A DNA stretch of 21,176 bases from Chitinophagaceae bacterium (GTDB taxonomy: Bacteria > Bacteroidota > Bacteroidia > Chitinophagales > Chitinophagaceae), in assembly GCA_025362915.1 (NCBI GenBank), contig JANYEU010000276.1, positions 1 through 21,176 of the forward strand, written 5' to 3'. Shown here one piece after another: positions 1 through 8,052 of this stretch; position 1 is the stretch's first letter, and each line of letters opens with the position of its first letter. The position numbers and the translations under genes were made by a program. The notes below the pieces were generated by a model. The model saw only the letters and a program-made list of their open reading frames with translations, was not told the DNA's origin and made no database searches.

Positions 1-1
1 C

Positions 2-205
2 GACGGTAAGCGTTGGCAGATTATCGTATCCTGGCAAAATGGGTTTTCCTTTAAAGATTCTTTTTACCGTAATCATGAAGAAAAGAACAATGCCATAACC
101 AAGATAGGTATAGAATATAAGGAAGAGGCTGATCCAAAATGTAAGCTTCATAAGCGAGAGTTTGTGGGGGTAAATATATTGTTTTTAGCAGATCAGATTT
201 TGTAG
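2..205 (+). CDS. C-terminal fragment of an unknown protein (cut by window edge)
   Basis: An open frame enters from the left edge and stops with TAG at 203-205, giving 67 residues. It begins DGKRWQIIVSWQNGF and ends NILFLADQIL. The composition is ordinary for a folded soluble protein, with mixed charged, aromatic and hydrophobic residues and no membrane segment or low-complexity run, so this looks like the true end of a gene rather than chance. I do not recognise the family. No start codon is available in the window. It is followed by about 350 bp without a convincing gene. Confidence 0.45.
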   Translation, partial: DGKRWQIIVSWQNGFSFKDSFYRNHEEKNNAITKIGIEYKEEADPKCKLHKREFVGVNILFLADQIL

Positions 206-277
206 TCTTAAATTAAATCATCTTCAAAATGATTTATAATTAATCGTAATAGTCTTTGTATCATGTCATTACCTTCC

Positions 278-424
278 AATTGAAAGTAAATTTTTTCCAT
301 TTGAAAGTAAATTCTTTCCATTTGAAACTAAATTGGTTGCAATTGAAAGTAAATTCCTTCCATTTTAAAGTAAATTGGTTGCAATTGAAAGTAAATTCTT
401 TCCAAATGAAACTCATTTCCCTTC
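278..424. repeat. 21-bp tandem repeat array, seven degenerate units
   Basis: Seven consecutive 21-bp units start at 278, 299, 320, 341, 362, 383 and 404. The approximate consensus is AATTGAAAGTAAATTCTTTC plus one C. Two sub-types alternate: one ends CTTTCC or CCTTCC, the other GGTTGC. Within the first type, GAAAG and CTTTC form a short dyad around a TAAATT centre. Because the unit is a multiple of three, a 68-codon frame stays open across the array (256-462) with a seven-residue period; I treat that frame as a by-product and not a gene. The rest of the 206-559 gap is AT-rich DNA with no gene that I can support, except for the repeated 44-bp block at 453-496. Confidence 0.85.
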
Positions 425-452
425 ATTGTAAGTCATTATCTCTTGCACAATT

Positions 453-496
453 CTTAAAATAATTATTCTTTCTTTGAATTAAAATGATTTCATTTG
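453..496 (+). repeat. Copy A of a 44-bp block repeated upstream of lpxD
   Basis: This segment aligns without gaps to 1062-1105, with roughly 35 of 44 positions identical. The last 20 bases (477-496, ending GATTTCATTTG) differ from the second copy at one position only. Both copies lie 45-65 bp before an ATG (560 here, 1153 for the second), so a shared promoter or regulatory site is plausible. No full TTTG/TAnnTTTG pair is present in it. Confidence 0.5.
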
Positions 497-559
497 ATAA
501 ATGGCAAGAAAACATAAAACCCATTAAAGCATTTATTAACTAGCATAAAAACATGGTGT

Positions 560-978
560 ATGAAACATTTTGCTGTAGGCATATTATGTTGTTGGATTAT
601 TAATAATTTTGGCTACAGTCAGTCTAATATAAGTATTAAAGAAGTGAAAATAAGATATGTTGATGTGGAAATTGAAACTCCATTTGCAATACCTTGTGAC
701 TCTTTTGAACCATTATTTAGAAATTCTTATAAAGAAATGGTAATACTTGATCCTATGCGGTTAGCTATGTTTTATAAAATCATAAAAAAGCAATATTTTT
801 AAAGGAAAAGCGCAATATTGATGTGAGAGTGAAAGCTTATATTAAGTTTAAACAAACAAATAAAACGACAGTAATCTGTTTAGATGGAATGGAGAATATT
901 GCAATAAACGGTGTTCTCATAGATAAAAGCAAAGAGTTTTCCTTGTTTATAAAAAAACAACTATACCCCACCAATTAA
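560..978 (+). pseudogene. Small secreted protein interrupted by a frameshift in an A-tract
   Basis: The first frame starts at 560 with a signal-peptide-like sequence (MKHFAVGILCCWIINNFGYS, then QSN) and continues IKEVKIRYVDVEIETPF, ending at TAA 800-802 after 80 codons. The -1 frame, entered at the A6 run 784-789, continues from 790 as AIFLKEKRNIDVRVKAYIKF to TAA at 976-978. The joined product of about 139 residues resembles the many small exported Bacteroidota proteins of unknown function. Restoring one A to the run (A7) rejoins the frames, so loss of one A, a sequencing error or slippage are all possible. The heptamer A AAA AAG lies in the zero frame, the classic -1 slippery sequence, but I see no upstream Shine-Dalgarno-like stimulator. 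A 7-bp stem downstream (791-797 with 814-820) begins too close to the slip site. Confidence 0.6.
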
Positions 979-1061
979 GTGTCTAGTCAGGGTTATTCTC
1001 CAGACTGTTGTAGTCCGATAATCCAGAATAAATTAAAGCATAAACCCTATCAAAGCTAAAT

Positions 1062-1105
1062 TTTAAAATAGTTCTCCCTTCTCTTAATTAAATTGATTTC
1101 ATTTG
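1062..1105 (+). repeat. Copy B of the 44-bp block, upstream of lpxD
   Basis: This is the partner of 453-496. The strongest identity is at 1086-1105 (19 of 20). It ends 47 bp before the lpxD start at 1153, so it could carry the lpxD promoter. The remaining part of the 979-1152 spacer shows only a weak inverted repeat (TTATTCT ... AGAATAA) around 1014-1030. Confidence 0.5.
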
Positions 1106-1152
1106 TCAACTAATAAACAGGCAGTAATCCCAATAATTTAAAACAAATAACG

Positions 1153-2151
1153 ATGAAGTCATTCAGTATAGAAGAAATAAATGCAACCCTAAAAGGAACG
1201 TTGGTTGGCAATACCACCCAACTAATCACCGCACCCGAGCAATTGGAATGGGCCACAGATACCCAGATAACTTTTATTGGCAGTAAAAAATACATAAAGC
1301 TGTGGGAAACATCCAAGGCTTGTGCGGCCATTGTAACCGAAGGTTTTGATATAGAACCCGGCGAAAACAGAGCATTGATAATGGTGAAGAATGCCGATAC
1401 GGCAATGGCGCAATTGCTAGAATTGTTTATAGAAGAAGGCCCCGTATTTGAAGAAGAAATACATTCTACAGCGGTTATCCACCCCACAGCATCTATTGGA
1501 AAAGGGAGTAAGATTGGGGCAGGCTGCTACATTGGTAAAAACGTGGTGATAGGCAACGGAACCGTCATTTACCCCAACGTAACCATCATGGATAACGTAA
1601 CTATTGGCAGTGTAACAACAATATGGTCGGGTACAGTGATACGTGAACGCAGCGTAATTGGCAGCTATTGTATTTTTCATGCAAACGTGAGTATTGGTGC
1701 AGATGGCTTTGGATTTAGACCAAGCCCAGATGGTAAGGGCTTACTAAAAATACCGCATATTGGCAATGTAGTTATTGGCAATGCGGTAGAAATAGGCGCT
1801 AATAGTTGTGTAGATAGGGGCAAATTCAGTTCTACCGTTATTGGTGATGGATGTAAGATAGATAACCTTGTGCAGATAGGGCATAACTGCAAGATGGGGC
1901 GTTGCTGCATCATGGCAGGAAGCAGTGGATTAGCTGGTTCTGTAACGCTTGGCGATGGGGTAATTATTGGTGGCGGTGCTTGTATATCAGATCATGTAAC
2001 GCTGGGTAATGGTGTGTTGGTAGGCGGACAATCGGGGGTAATCAATAACTTCGAAGACGGTAAAAAAGTACTGGGCTATCCTGCAATAGACTCTAGGGAT
2101 GCCTTGAAACAATGGGTAATACTGCGGAAGTTGGTGAAGGAAAGCAAATAA
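1153..2151 (+). CDS. lpxD: UDP-3-O-acylglucosamine N-acyltransferase LpxD
   Basis: LpxD transfers a 3-hydroxyacyl chain from acyl carrier protein to the 2-amino group of UDP-3-O-acylglucosamine, the third step of lipid A synthesis, in the cytoplasm. The 332-residue product has the usual length. An N-terminal uridine-binding region (about 1-100) is followed by a left-handed parallel beta-helix of hexapeptide repeats (about 105-300) rich in I-G-x-x motifs. The family signature GADGFGF lies at 182-188, and the catalytic histidine is expected at His244 in VQIGHNC. A short helical tail (DALKQWVILRKLVKESK) ends the protein. The start at 1153 gives a normal N-terminus (MKSFSIEEIN). The usual partners lpxC/fabZ and lpxA are not adjacent, so this could be a second, stand-alone LpxD paralogue, as many Bacteroidota have. 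It converges on the following cyclotransferase gene. Confidence 0.93.
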   Translation: MKSFSIEEINATLKGTLVGNTTQLITAPEQLEWATDTQITFIGSKKYIKLWETSKACAAIVTEGFDIEPGENRALIMVKNADTAMAQLLELFIEEGPVFEEEIHSTAVIHPTASIGKGSKIGAGCYIGKNVVIGNGTVIYPNVTIMDNVTIGSVTTIWSGTVIRERSVIGSYCIFHANVSIGADGFGFRPSPDGKGLLKIPHIGNVVIGNAVEIGANSCVDRGKFSSTVIGDGCKIDNLVQIGHNCKMGRCCIMAGSSGLAGSVTLGDGVIIGGGACISDHVTLGNGVLVGGQSGVINNFEDGKKVLGYPAIDSRDALKQWVILRKLVKESK

Positions 2152-2157
2152 ACTTTT

Positions 2158-2230
2158 AGTTGAAAGTCGAGAGTCAAAAGTTGAGATGTTTTCCTTTTGA
2201 CTTTCGACTTTCCACTTATGACTTTCAACT
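2158..2230. terminator. Inverted GAAAGTC-type repeat between convergent genes
   Basis: The outer arms AGTTGAAAGTC (2158-2168) and GACTTTCAACT (2220-2230) are perfectly complementary. Inner copies of GAGAGTCAAAAG and CTTTTGACTTTCGACTTTCC extend the foldable region. It fills the gap between lpxD and the convergent cyclotransferase gene and overlaps the latter's stop codon, so a bidirectional terminator role is likely. The same word family builds the spacer at 6478-6657. Confidence 0.55.
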
Positions 2231-3044
2231 ATTTCTCTGTCAATCCCTTTACCTCAAATATCTTAGGCCAGTATTTACCAGTTATGAATAATCTATTGGT
2301 GGCTTTATCGTAGGCAATGCCATTCAGTACTTCTGCCTTTTCCGCATATTCCGGGAAGTACTTTTCTTTCGTTCCACCAAAATCTGCCTTGCCTATCACC
2401 TTTCCGCTTTCTGGGTCTATCTTGATAATCATATCTGTTTGCCAAACGTTTGCCAAAATATATCCGTTGATGTATTCCAACTCATTCACATTAGCCACTG
2501 GCCCATTATTATCGGTAACGCCAATTGTACTCATCACCTTAAAAGTTTCAGGGTCACGGAAATAGAGATTACTGCTACCATCGCTGTTTATCAGTTGCTT
2601 GCCATTGTTTGTCATTCCCCATCCTTCGCCATCGTACGTAAACTCCTTCAGCTTGGCAAAAGTCCTGGCATCATATTCAAAACAGGTTTTCTCCTTCCAC
2701 GTCATTTGGTAAATCTTATCGTTCAGGATGGTAATCCCTTCACCAAAATACTTCTTATCCAAAGGCGTTTTCTTGGTGGATTGTCCTGTTTTCAAATCCA
2801 CTGTAACTAGCTTACTGATACCATATTGCCCACCACTTTCGTATAAGACATTATCATGAAATTCTAACCCTTCTGTATAAGTGCTTGTGTCGTGCGGGTA
2901 TTGATTGGTAATTGTGTAGGTAAGTTGGAGAGGTTCATTGTTTGTAGTATTTGTGACGGGAGGATTCTTTACATCATTGTTATCACAGCCAATGAGGAAA
3001 AGAAAGGGTAATACGAATACTATTTTATTAATCATTTTTATCAT
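2229..3044 (-). CDS. Glutaminyl-peptide cyclotransferase, lipoprotein
   Basis: The family converts N-terminal glutamine of peptides to pyroglutamate and folds as a five-bladed beta-propeller. Family features visible here are TYTEGLEF, the repeated GEGI and YDGEGWGMT segments, and NVNELEYINGYILANVW near the C-terminal third. The N-terminus carries a hydrophobic stretch ending in the lipobox LIGC followed by DNNDVKN, so the protein should be a lipoprotein in the cell envelope. The frame is open back to an ATG at 3071, with further ATGs at 3062, 3044 and 3035. I chose 3044 (MIKMINKIVF) because it gives a compact signal peptide; the sequence does not settle this. The gene is alone on its strand, divergent from the DUF2723 gene and convergent with lpxD. 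Bacterial members may modify exported proteins whose mature N-terminus is Gln, which is common in this phylum; that role is inference. Confidence 0.9.
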   Translation of the reverse strand: MIKMINKIVFVLPFLFLIGCDNNDVKNPPVTNTTNNEPLQLTYTITNQYPHDTSTYTEGLEFHDNVLYESGGQYGISKLVTVDLKTGQSTKKTPLDKKYFGEGITILNDKIYQMTWKEKTCFEYDARTFAKLKEFTYDGEGWGMTNNGKQLINSDGSSNLYFRDPETFKVMSTIGVTDNNGPVANVNELEYINGYILANVWQTDMIIKIDPESGKVIGKADFGGTKEKYFPEYAEKAEVLNGIAYDKATNRLFITGKYWPKIFEVKGLTEK

Positions 3045-3200
3045 TAAAATTTCTTTACTCATTGGTCGCAAAGGAAAAGTAAAATTGCTTTATATGTTCT
3101 TTCCCCGACAATATTGTTAAATAATTTGCATTTTTTGTTATTCTACAAACACACACCGTTTTGTTTGCTAAGCAAAATTTCTTTTTTCAATCCAATAAAC

Positions 3201-3208
3201 TATGTTTG
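3201..3208 (+). promoter_or_regulatory. Bacteroidota -7 element (TATGTTTG) before the DUF2723 gene
   Basis: A perfect TAnnTTTG sits 26 bp before the ATG at 3234. The -33 position 19 bp upstream reads TTTC instead of TTTG, so the call rests mainly on the -7 box and its position. It implies a 5' leader of about 20 nt. Confidence 0.4.
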
Positions 3209-3233
3209 CCCCCACTTTTAATAAAACAAAGAA

Positions 3234-6200
3234 ATGAATTTTAGCAAGGTCAACAACATTGTGGGATGGGCGGTATGCCTCATAGCCTGTACCGTTTATA
3301 TCCTGACCGCAGAGGCAGGAGGTAGCTTCTGGGATTGTGGCGAGTTTGTAAGTAGCTGTTTCAAGGTACAGATACCTCACCCACCGGGAGCCCCGTTGTT
3401 CATCTTGTTAGGTAGAATCTTCATCATTCTTTTTGGAAACAATCCGCTCACTGCTGCCAAGGCGGTTAACACATTGAGTGCCTTGGGTAGTGGTTTTTCT
3501 ATCCTTTTCCTTTTCTGGAGTATCACACACTTTGCCCGCAGGATACTGAAGGTAAAAGTAACTGACACCATCAATTCTTATCAGGCTTGGAGCATCATGG
3601 GAGCCGGTGTGGTAGGTGCTTTGGCCTATACTTTTAGCGATAGTTTCTGGTATAGTGCTGTTGAGGGTGAGGTATATGCCATGAGTTCTTTCTTTACTGC
3701 CATTGTGTTTTGGTGTATCCTTAAATGGGAACAAAACGCTGATGAACCAGGTTCTGACAGATGGATTATAGCTGTATTCTTTCTAATTGGCTTATCCATT
3801 GGTGTACACTTGTTAAGCTTGTTAACCATTCCTGCTACTGTATTGGTATATTATTATAGAAGACAACACACTTTTAATTATAAGGTTATCCGCTCTTGGT
3901 TTTTAAAATTAGTGATTGGTGGTGGTATTTTAGCCTTCATAATGGCATTGATCAGCGCTAGTCACGAAGCCAATGATGCACGTGGATTGACTACCGATAC
4001 TACTATGGCAGGACTAATGATTTTAGGAACCATCATGGCTGTTGGTGCCTTGTTCCTGATTGAGAAACTGGGTAAAAAGAATAAGGAATACGCTGGTGGT
4101 GTTTATATTTTCTTCTTGATTGGTTGTGTGCTACTGGGCATTGTTCAAGTAGGCGTCATTCAATATAGCATTGGCTTTGCAGGTTATTTTGACAGGATGT
4201 TTGTTAATAGTTTCAACCTGCCTTTCTTCTCTGGGTTTACGTTTGCCTTCATTGCCATTGCGGTCGGTATCTGGTATGGTTTGCGTATTGCCAACAAGAA
4301 TGGCTGGGCTTTATTGCGTGTTGGTCTTTGGAGTTTTGCCTTCATGTTGATAGGCTATAGCTCTTATCTTACTACCATGATCCGCAGTAGTGCAGACCCT
4401 GCCATTGACATGTATAATGTAGATAATCCATTAAGTCTTGTGGGTTACTTGGGTCGTGATCAATATGGTGATTTTCCTTTGTTGTACGGACAAAAGTTTA
4501 CTGCTCAACCGGTTGATTATAAAACTACCAGTACCAAATACCAAAAAGGAAAAGAGAAATATGTAGAGATAGGCAAGGATGGTCATTATGTATATGCTCA
4601 GGAAGACAAGATGGTTTTACCACGTGTTTGGGATGCAAGTAACGACCAGAACCATGCTGATTACTATGCTTATATGCTGGATATAAACAAGAATAAGGAT
4701 GGCAGTTTTGACCGTACCCCTAATCAGGGCGACAATCTATACTTCTTTGTTTCTTACCAGTTCTATTGGATGTATTTCCGCTATTTCATGTGGAACTTTA
4801 GCGGTAAACAGAACGATATAGAAGGTATGTTCGGGGGAAATGTCCGGGATGGCAACTGGCTATCTGGTATTCCATTTATAGATAATGCATTATTGGGCGA
4901 TCAATCTGCCATGCCGGATAGCATGAAGAATAATAAGGCGCATAACACCCTATTTATGCTTCCATTCATACTTGGTTTATTGGGTGTTTACTACCAGTAT
5001 AAACACAATAGGGGGGATGGTTTTGTCACGTTCCTTTTGTTCTTCTTTACGGGATTGGCCATTATTCTTTACCTAAACCAGGCAGGATATCAGCCCCGTG
5101 AGCGTGATTATGCCTTTGCGGGAAGCTTCTATGCTTTTGCAATATGGATAGGTTTGGGTGTGTTGATGGTAAGCGAATGGTTAACCAAACTTAAATTGTC
5201 ACAAACAGTAGCTGCTACTTTGGCTACGCTAAGTTGCCTATTGGCAGTGCCTGTAATAATGGGACAACAAGAATGGGATGACCACGACCGTAGCAAGAAA
5301 ACATTGTCTAGGGATTTGGCCAAGGACTACCTGGAAAGCTGTGCACCTAATGCCATCCTTTTCACCTTTGGCGATAATGATACCTATCCTTTGTGGTATG
5401 CGCAGGAAGTGGAAGGCATCAGACCGGATATCAGGGTTATTAACAATAGTTTGTTGGGTATAGACTGGTACATCAACCAGCTTCGTTATAAGATAAACTT
5501 GAGTGATTCGATAGATGTAATCTATAATTCCGATCAGATAGAGGGTAGAAAAAGGGATTATGTTCCTTTCCAAGCCAATGCCAGTTATCCTGATACAAGG
5601 TATTATGATTTGGATTCTATCATGCGTAGTTATGTAGGTAGTGATGATGCTGATAAGGTTCAAAACCGTGGCGAAGGTGAGTTTATCAATACATTCCCAG
5701 TACACAAGATTAGTGTTCCTGTAAATAAGAACTTTGTTCGTAGCAATGGTACTGTTACTGCAAAAGACAGCGTGGTAAACGAATTGAAGTTTGATATTCC
5801 TAAGTCTTCTTTATATAAGAATGACTTGGCAGTCTTGAACATCATTGCAGCAAATCATTGGAAACGTCCTATCTGTTTCACTTCTTCTTTTGGAGAATTA
5901 GGCTTTGGTAAATACTTACGTAAAGATGGTCTTAGCTACCGTTTGGTACCTGTGGAAGGTGATGAGTGGAATGCAGATTGGGCTATGGACAAGATGATGA
6001 ACAAGTTTAGTTTTGGTAATGCAGACTTGCCTAGTGTTTATTATGATGAAGAAAACCGTAGACATCTATTGACCATCCGTTCTTCTTATGCAGAGTTAGC
6101 CAGCTATCTTGCTGCTAGAAATAGAAAGGAAGATGCACGCAAACTGTTGGAAAAAGCTGATAAGGGTATGAGTCAAGAGAACTTTGGTTATGGAATGGTT

Positions 6201-6473
6201 AGCCGTGGAAACATGCACAACCGCACCAGTTTAATGTTCTTGGAAGCTTGTTATAGGGCAGAAGACAAGCCATTGGCAGAAAAGGTATACAATTCTGTGA
6301 AGAAAGACCTTGAGCAACAAATAAAGTATTACAATACTTTAGAAGGCAAGAAAGCCGATAACATGGGCGAAGAAAGAAGAATGGCAGAAAGCTATATCAA
6401 AGGATTGGAAGATATGAAAAAGAACTTTGAGGCGGTAAAGGTGGTATCACCAGAGCAATCTATAAAGCACTAG
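3234..6473 (+). CDS. DUF2723 / GT117-type polytopic membrane glycosyltransferase
   Basis: This 1079-residue protein has the layout of Bacteroidota DUF2723 proteins, relatives of eukaryotic TMEM260 O-mannosyltransferases and annotated as GT family 117. The N-terminus starts with a membrane helix and then the conserved segment GGSFWDCGEF (29-38), with Asp34 and Glu37 as the GT-C-like acidic pair, followed by IPHPPGAPLF. About a dozen hydrophobic helices cover residues 10-680, interrupted by a polar loop around 390-560. NQAGYQPRERDYAFAGSFY (about 616-634) and FTFGDNDTYPLWYAQ (about 710-725) are further conserved blocks. The last 350 residues are soluble, ending in helical TPR-like segments (ELASYLAARNRKEDARKLL). 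The expected role is transfer of sugar from a lipid carrier to exported proteins; the donor and target cannot be read here. It is transcribed alone, with a repeat-rich spacer before the next gene. Confidence 0.85.
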   Translation: MNFSKVNNIVGWAVCLIACTVYILTAEAGGSFWDCGEFVSSCFKVQIPHPPGAPLFILLGRIFIILFGNNPLTAAKAVNTLSALGSGFSILFLFWSITHFARRILKVKVTDTINSYQAWSIMGAGVVGALAYTFSDSFWYSAVEGEVYAMSSFFTAIVFWCILKWEQNADEPGSDRWIIAVFFLIGLSIGVHLLSLLTIPATVLVYYYRRQHTFNYKVIRSWFLKLVIGGGILAFIMALISASHEANDARGLTTDTTMAGLMILGTIMAVGALFLIEKLGKKNKEYAGGVYIFFLIGCVLLGIVQVGVIQYSIGFAGYFDRMFVNSFNLPFFSGFTFAFIAIAVGIWYGLRIANKNGWALLRVGLWSFAFMLIGYSSYLTTMIRSSADPAIDMYNVDNPLSLVGYLGRDQYGDFPLLYGQKFTAQPVDYKTTSTKYQKGKEKYVEIGKDGHYVYAQEDKMVLPRVWDASNDQNHADYYAYMLDINKNKDGSFDRTPNQGDNLYFFVSYQFYWMYFRYFMWNFSGKQNDIEGMFGGNVRDGNWLSGIPFIDNALLGDQSAMPDSMKNNKAHNTLFMLPFILGLLGVYYQYKHNRGDGFVTFLLFFFTGLAIILYLNQAGYQPRERDYAFAGSFYAFAIWIGLGVLMVSEWLTKLKLSQTVAATLATLSCLLAVPVIMGQQEWDDHDRSKKTLSRDLAKDYLESCAPNAILFTFGDNDTYPLWYAQEVEGIRPDIRVINNSLLGIDWYINQLRYKINLSDSIDVIYNSDQIEGRKRDYVPFQANASYPDTRYYDLDSIMRSYVGSDDADKVQNRGEGEFINTFPVHKISVPVNKNFVRSNGTVTAKDSVVNELKFDIPKSSLYKNDLAVLNIIAANHWKRPICFTSSFGELGFGKYLRKDGLSYRLVPVEGDEWNADWAMDKMMNKFSFGNADLPSVYYDEENRRHLLTIRSSYAELASYLAARNRKEDARKLLEKADKGMSQENFGYGMVSRGNMHNRTSLMFLEACYRAEDKPLAEKVYNSVKKDLEQQIKYYNTLEGKKADNMGEERRMAESYIKGLEDMKKNFEAVKVVSPEQSIKH

Positions 6474-6477
6474 ATAT

Positions 6478-6657
6478 AGTCGAAAGTCGATAGTAAAAAG
6501 TCGAAAGTTATAAGTTAAAGGTTAAGGGTTAAAGTATAAGGTTGATAGTTATCTTTGGTAATATCGACTGACATACAAAAGCTTTTATTTTGACTAATAA
6601 CTTTCGACTTTTTCATTTCATCTGTCGACTCTCGACTTTTGACTTTTAACTTTCAAC
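6478..6657. repeat. Heptanucleotide-rich long inverted repeat spacer
   Basis: The gap between the DUF2723 and SpmAB genes is built from AAAGTCG/AAAGTTA-like heptamers. The left half runs AGTCGAAAGTCGATAG and then decays to AAGTTA, AGGTTA and GGGTTA words. The right half carries the complementary CTTTCGACTTTT, CTCGACTTTTGAC and TTTAACTTTCAACT. The best arms, 6495-6519 and 6588-6612, match at 23 of 25 positions across a 68-bp loop. The right arm comes within 10 bp of the ATG at 6667. It may end the upstream transcript; the TATCTTTG at 6550-6557 in its loop may start the next one. Confidence 0.75.
6550..6557 (+). promoter_or_regulatory. Possible -7 element TATCTTTG in the repeat loop
   Basis: This is a perfect TAnnTTTG match in the single-stranded loop of the inverted repeat, 109 bp before the SpmAB start. 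No TTTG is found about 19 bp upstream, so this is a weak call. Confidence 0.25.
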
Positions 6658-6666
6658 TAATAACAC

Positions 6667-7941
6667 ATGGCCTTAAGCAGAATTTGGAGTGCATTTATCA
6701 TAATAGCCATTAGCGTGGCATTGTTTAAATGTGTTTATTTTCAGGATGTAGATATTTTTAGCCGAATGGTTGTTGGCAAGGCCGACGACCCCACCAATCC
6801 CTTAAAAGTGGATGGCATCATCCCTACCTGCAAGGCCGCTGTTGATTTATGTATCAACTTAGTAGGGGTAATGGCCTTGTTTATGGGGTTCATGAGCATT
6901 GCCGAGAAAGCAGGAGGCATCCGGTTATTATCCAAGATCATCGGTCCATTCTTCAGTAAACTATTCCCCGATTTACCCAAAGGTCATCCTGCCATGGGTT
7001 ATATGATGATGAACTTTTCTGCCAATTTACTTGGTCTGGATAATGCCGCAACTCCCTTTGGCATAAAGGCAATGGAAAGTTTGCAAGAGATAAACGCCGA
7101 GAAAGACACAGCCTCCAATGCACAGATAATGTTTTTGTGCCTTCATGCTGCCGGCCTCACATTGATACCCGTAAGCATTATAGCCACCCGCGCATCCATG
7201 AAAGCAGCCAACGCCACCGACATATTTGTGCCTTGCATGATAGCCACCTTTGTAGCCACGCTTGCCGCCATGCTCATCATTGCCTTTAAACAGAAGATAA
7301 ATATGTTGCAACCCATCATATTGGCTTGGGTGTTGGGGTTGTCTGCCGTTATTGCTTCGCTGGTAGTTTACCTTACAAGGCTTAATGCCGATGGCGTTCA
7401 ATCTTTCTCTAAAGTATTGAGTAATGGATTGATATTATTCATTTTTGTATTGATAATAGTTGGTGCATTATATAAGAAGATAAACATTTTTGATGCATTT
7501 GTAGAAGGCGCAAAAGGTGGCTTCGAAACCGCCATCCGCATCATTCCCTATTTGGTGGGTATGCTGGTAGCCATTAGCCTTTTGCGCAGCAGTGGCACGT
7601 TCGAAGCCATTATTTCTGGCATGAAAGCCCTGTTTGGTTACTTCGGTGCCGATACCCGCTTTGTAGATGGAATCCCTACTGCCCTTATCAAACCATTAAG
7701 TGGCGGTGGGGCAAGGGGAATGATGGTGGATACGATGAAAACTTATGGTGCGGATTCCTTTGCTGGACGGTTGGCCTGTATTCTACAAGGCTCGTCTGAT
7801 ACCACCTTTTATGTAATATCTGTTTACTTTGGCGCGGTAGCCGTAAAAAACACCCGCTATGCTGTTGGGGCAATGCTATTGGCTGATTTGGTAGGCATCA
7901 TTACTTCCATCCTTTTATGCTATTTATTTTTTGGTGGATAG
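6667..7941 (+). CDS. SpmA-SpmB fusion, nucleoside-recognition (Gate) domain membrane protein
   Basis: The 424-residue protein fuses two Gate-domain halves that are separate SpmA and SpmB proteins in spore formers. The N-terminal half (about 1-200) has membrane helices and the conserved segment MGYMMMNFSANLLGLDNAAT (110-129) followed by PFGIKAMESL. The C-terminal half (about 280-424) carries AIRIIPYLVGMLVAISLL, LIKPLSGGGARGMM and the end helices LADLVGIITSILLCYLFF. Helices around 210-275 link the halves. In Bacillus these proteins affect spore core dehydration, but no sporulation is expected here, so the likely role is transport or gating of an unknown solute across the inner membrane. The start at 6667 is the first ATG after the repeat spacer. 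The gene ends before a strong hairpin at 7994. Confidence 0.85.
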   Translation: MALSRIWSAFIIIAISVALFKCVYFQDVDIFSRMVVGKADDPTNPLKVDGIIPTCKAAVDLCINLVGVMALFMGFMSIAEKAGGIRLLSKIIGPFFSKLFPDLPKGHPAMGYMMMNFSANLLGLDNAATPFGIKAMESLQEINAEKDTASNAQIMFLCLHAAGLTLIPVSIIATRASMKAANATDIFVPCMIATFVATLAAMLIIAFKQKINMLQPIILAWVLGLSAVIASLVVYLTRLNADGVQSFSKVLSNGLILFIFVLIIVGALYKKINIFDAFVEGAKGGFETAIRIIPYLVGMLVAISLLRSSGTFEAIISGMKALFGYFGADTRFVDGIPTALIKPLSGGGARGMMVDTMKTYGADSFAGRLACILQGSSDTTFYVISVYFGAVAVKNTRYAVGAMLLADLVGIITSILLCYLFFGG

Positions 7942-7993
7942 GAAAGAATAAAATACGGTTATGCTAAAATGATTTTTTTTATTGACATATCAT

Positions 7994-8040
7994 ATAAAAC
8001 AAAGCGGTCATCCCGAATGGAGATGACCGCTTTGTTTTAT
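7994..8040. terminator. Bidirectional terminator with perfect 19-bp stem
   Basis: The arms 7994-8012 and 8022-8040 are perfectly complementary (ATAAAACAAAGCGGTCATC on the left), with a 9-nt loop. The GC-rich core GCGGTCATC is flanked by A/T tracts, so U-rich ends arise on both strands. It lies between the convergent SpmAB and 319-aa genes. Confidence 0.85.
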
Positions 8041-8052
8041 AATTACTACCTC

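Noticed and set aside
256..462. 68-codon open frame across the first repeat array
   Set aside because: It has a seven-residue period that simply mirrors the 21-bp repeat, and no recognisable domain or signal. The repeat explains the open frame.
784..820. Confident programmed -1 frameshift call
   Set aside because: The slippery heptamer is present, but there is no Shine-Dalgarno-like stimulator and the only downstream stem starts about one base after it. An A-tract indel is simpler.
1110..1487. 125-codon frame antisense to lpxD
   Set aside because: It overlaps the strongly supported lpxD gene on the other strand and has no family features.
5238..5705. 155-codon frame antisense to the DUF2723 gene
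   Set aside because: It is a shadow frame within a conserved coding region, with repetitive Ile/Thr composition.
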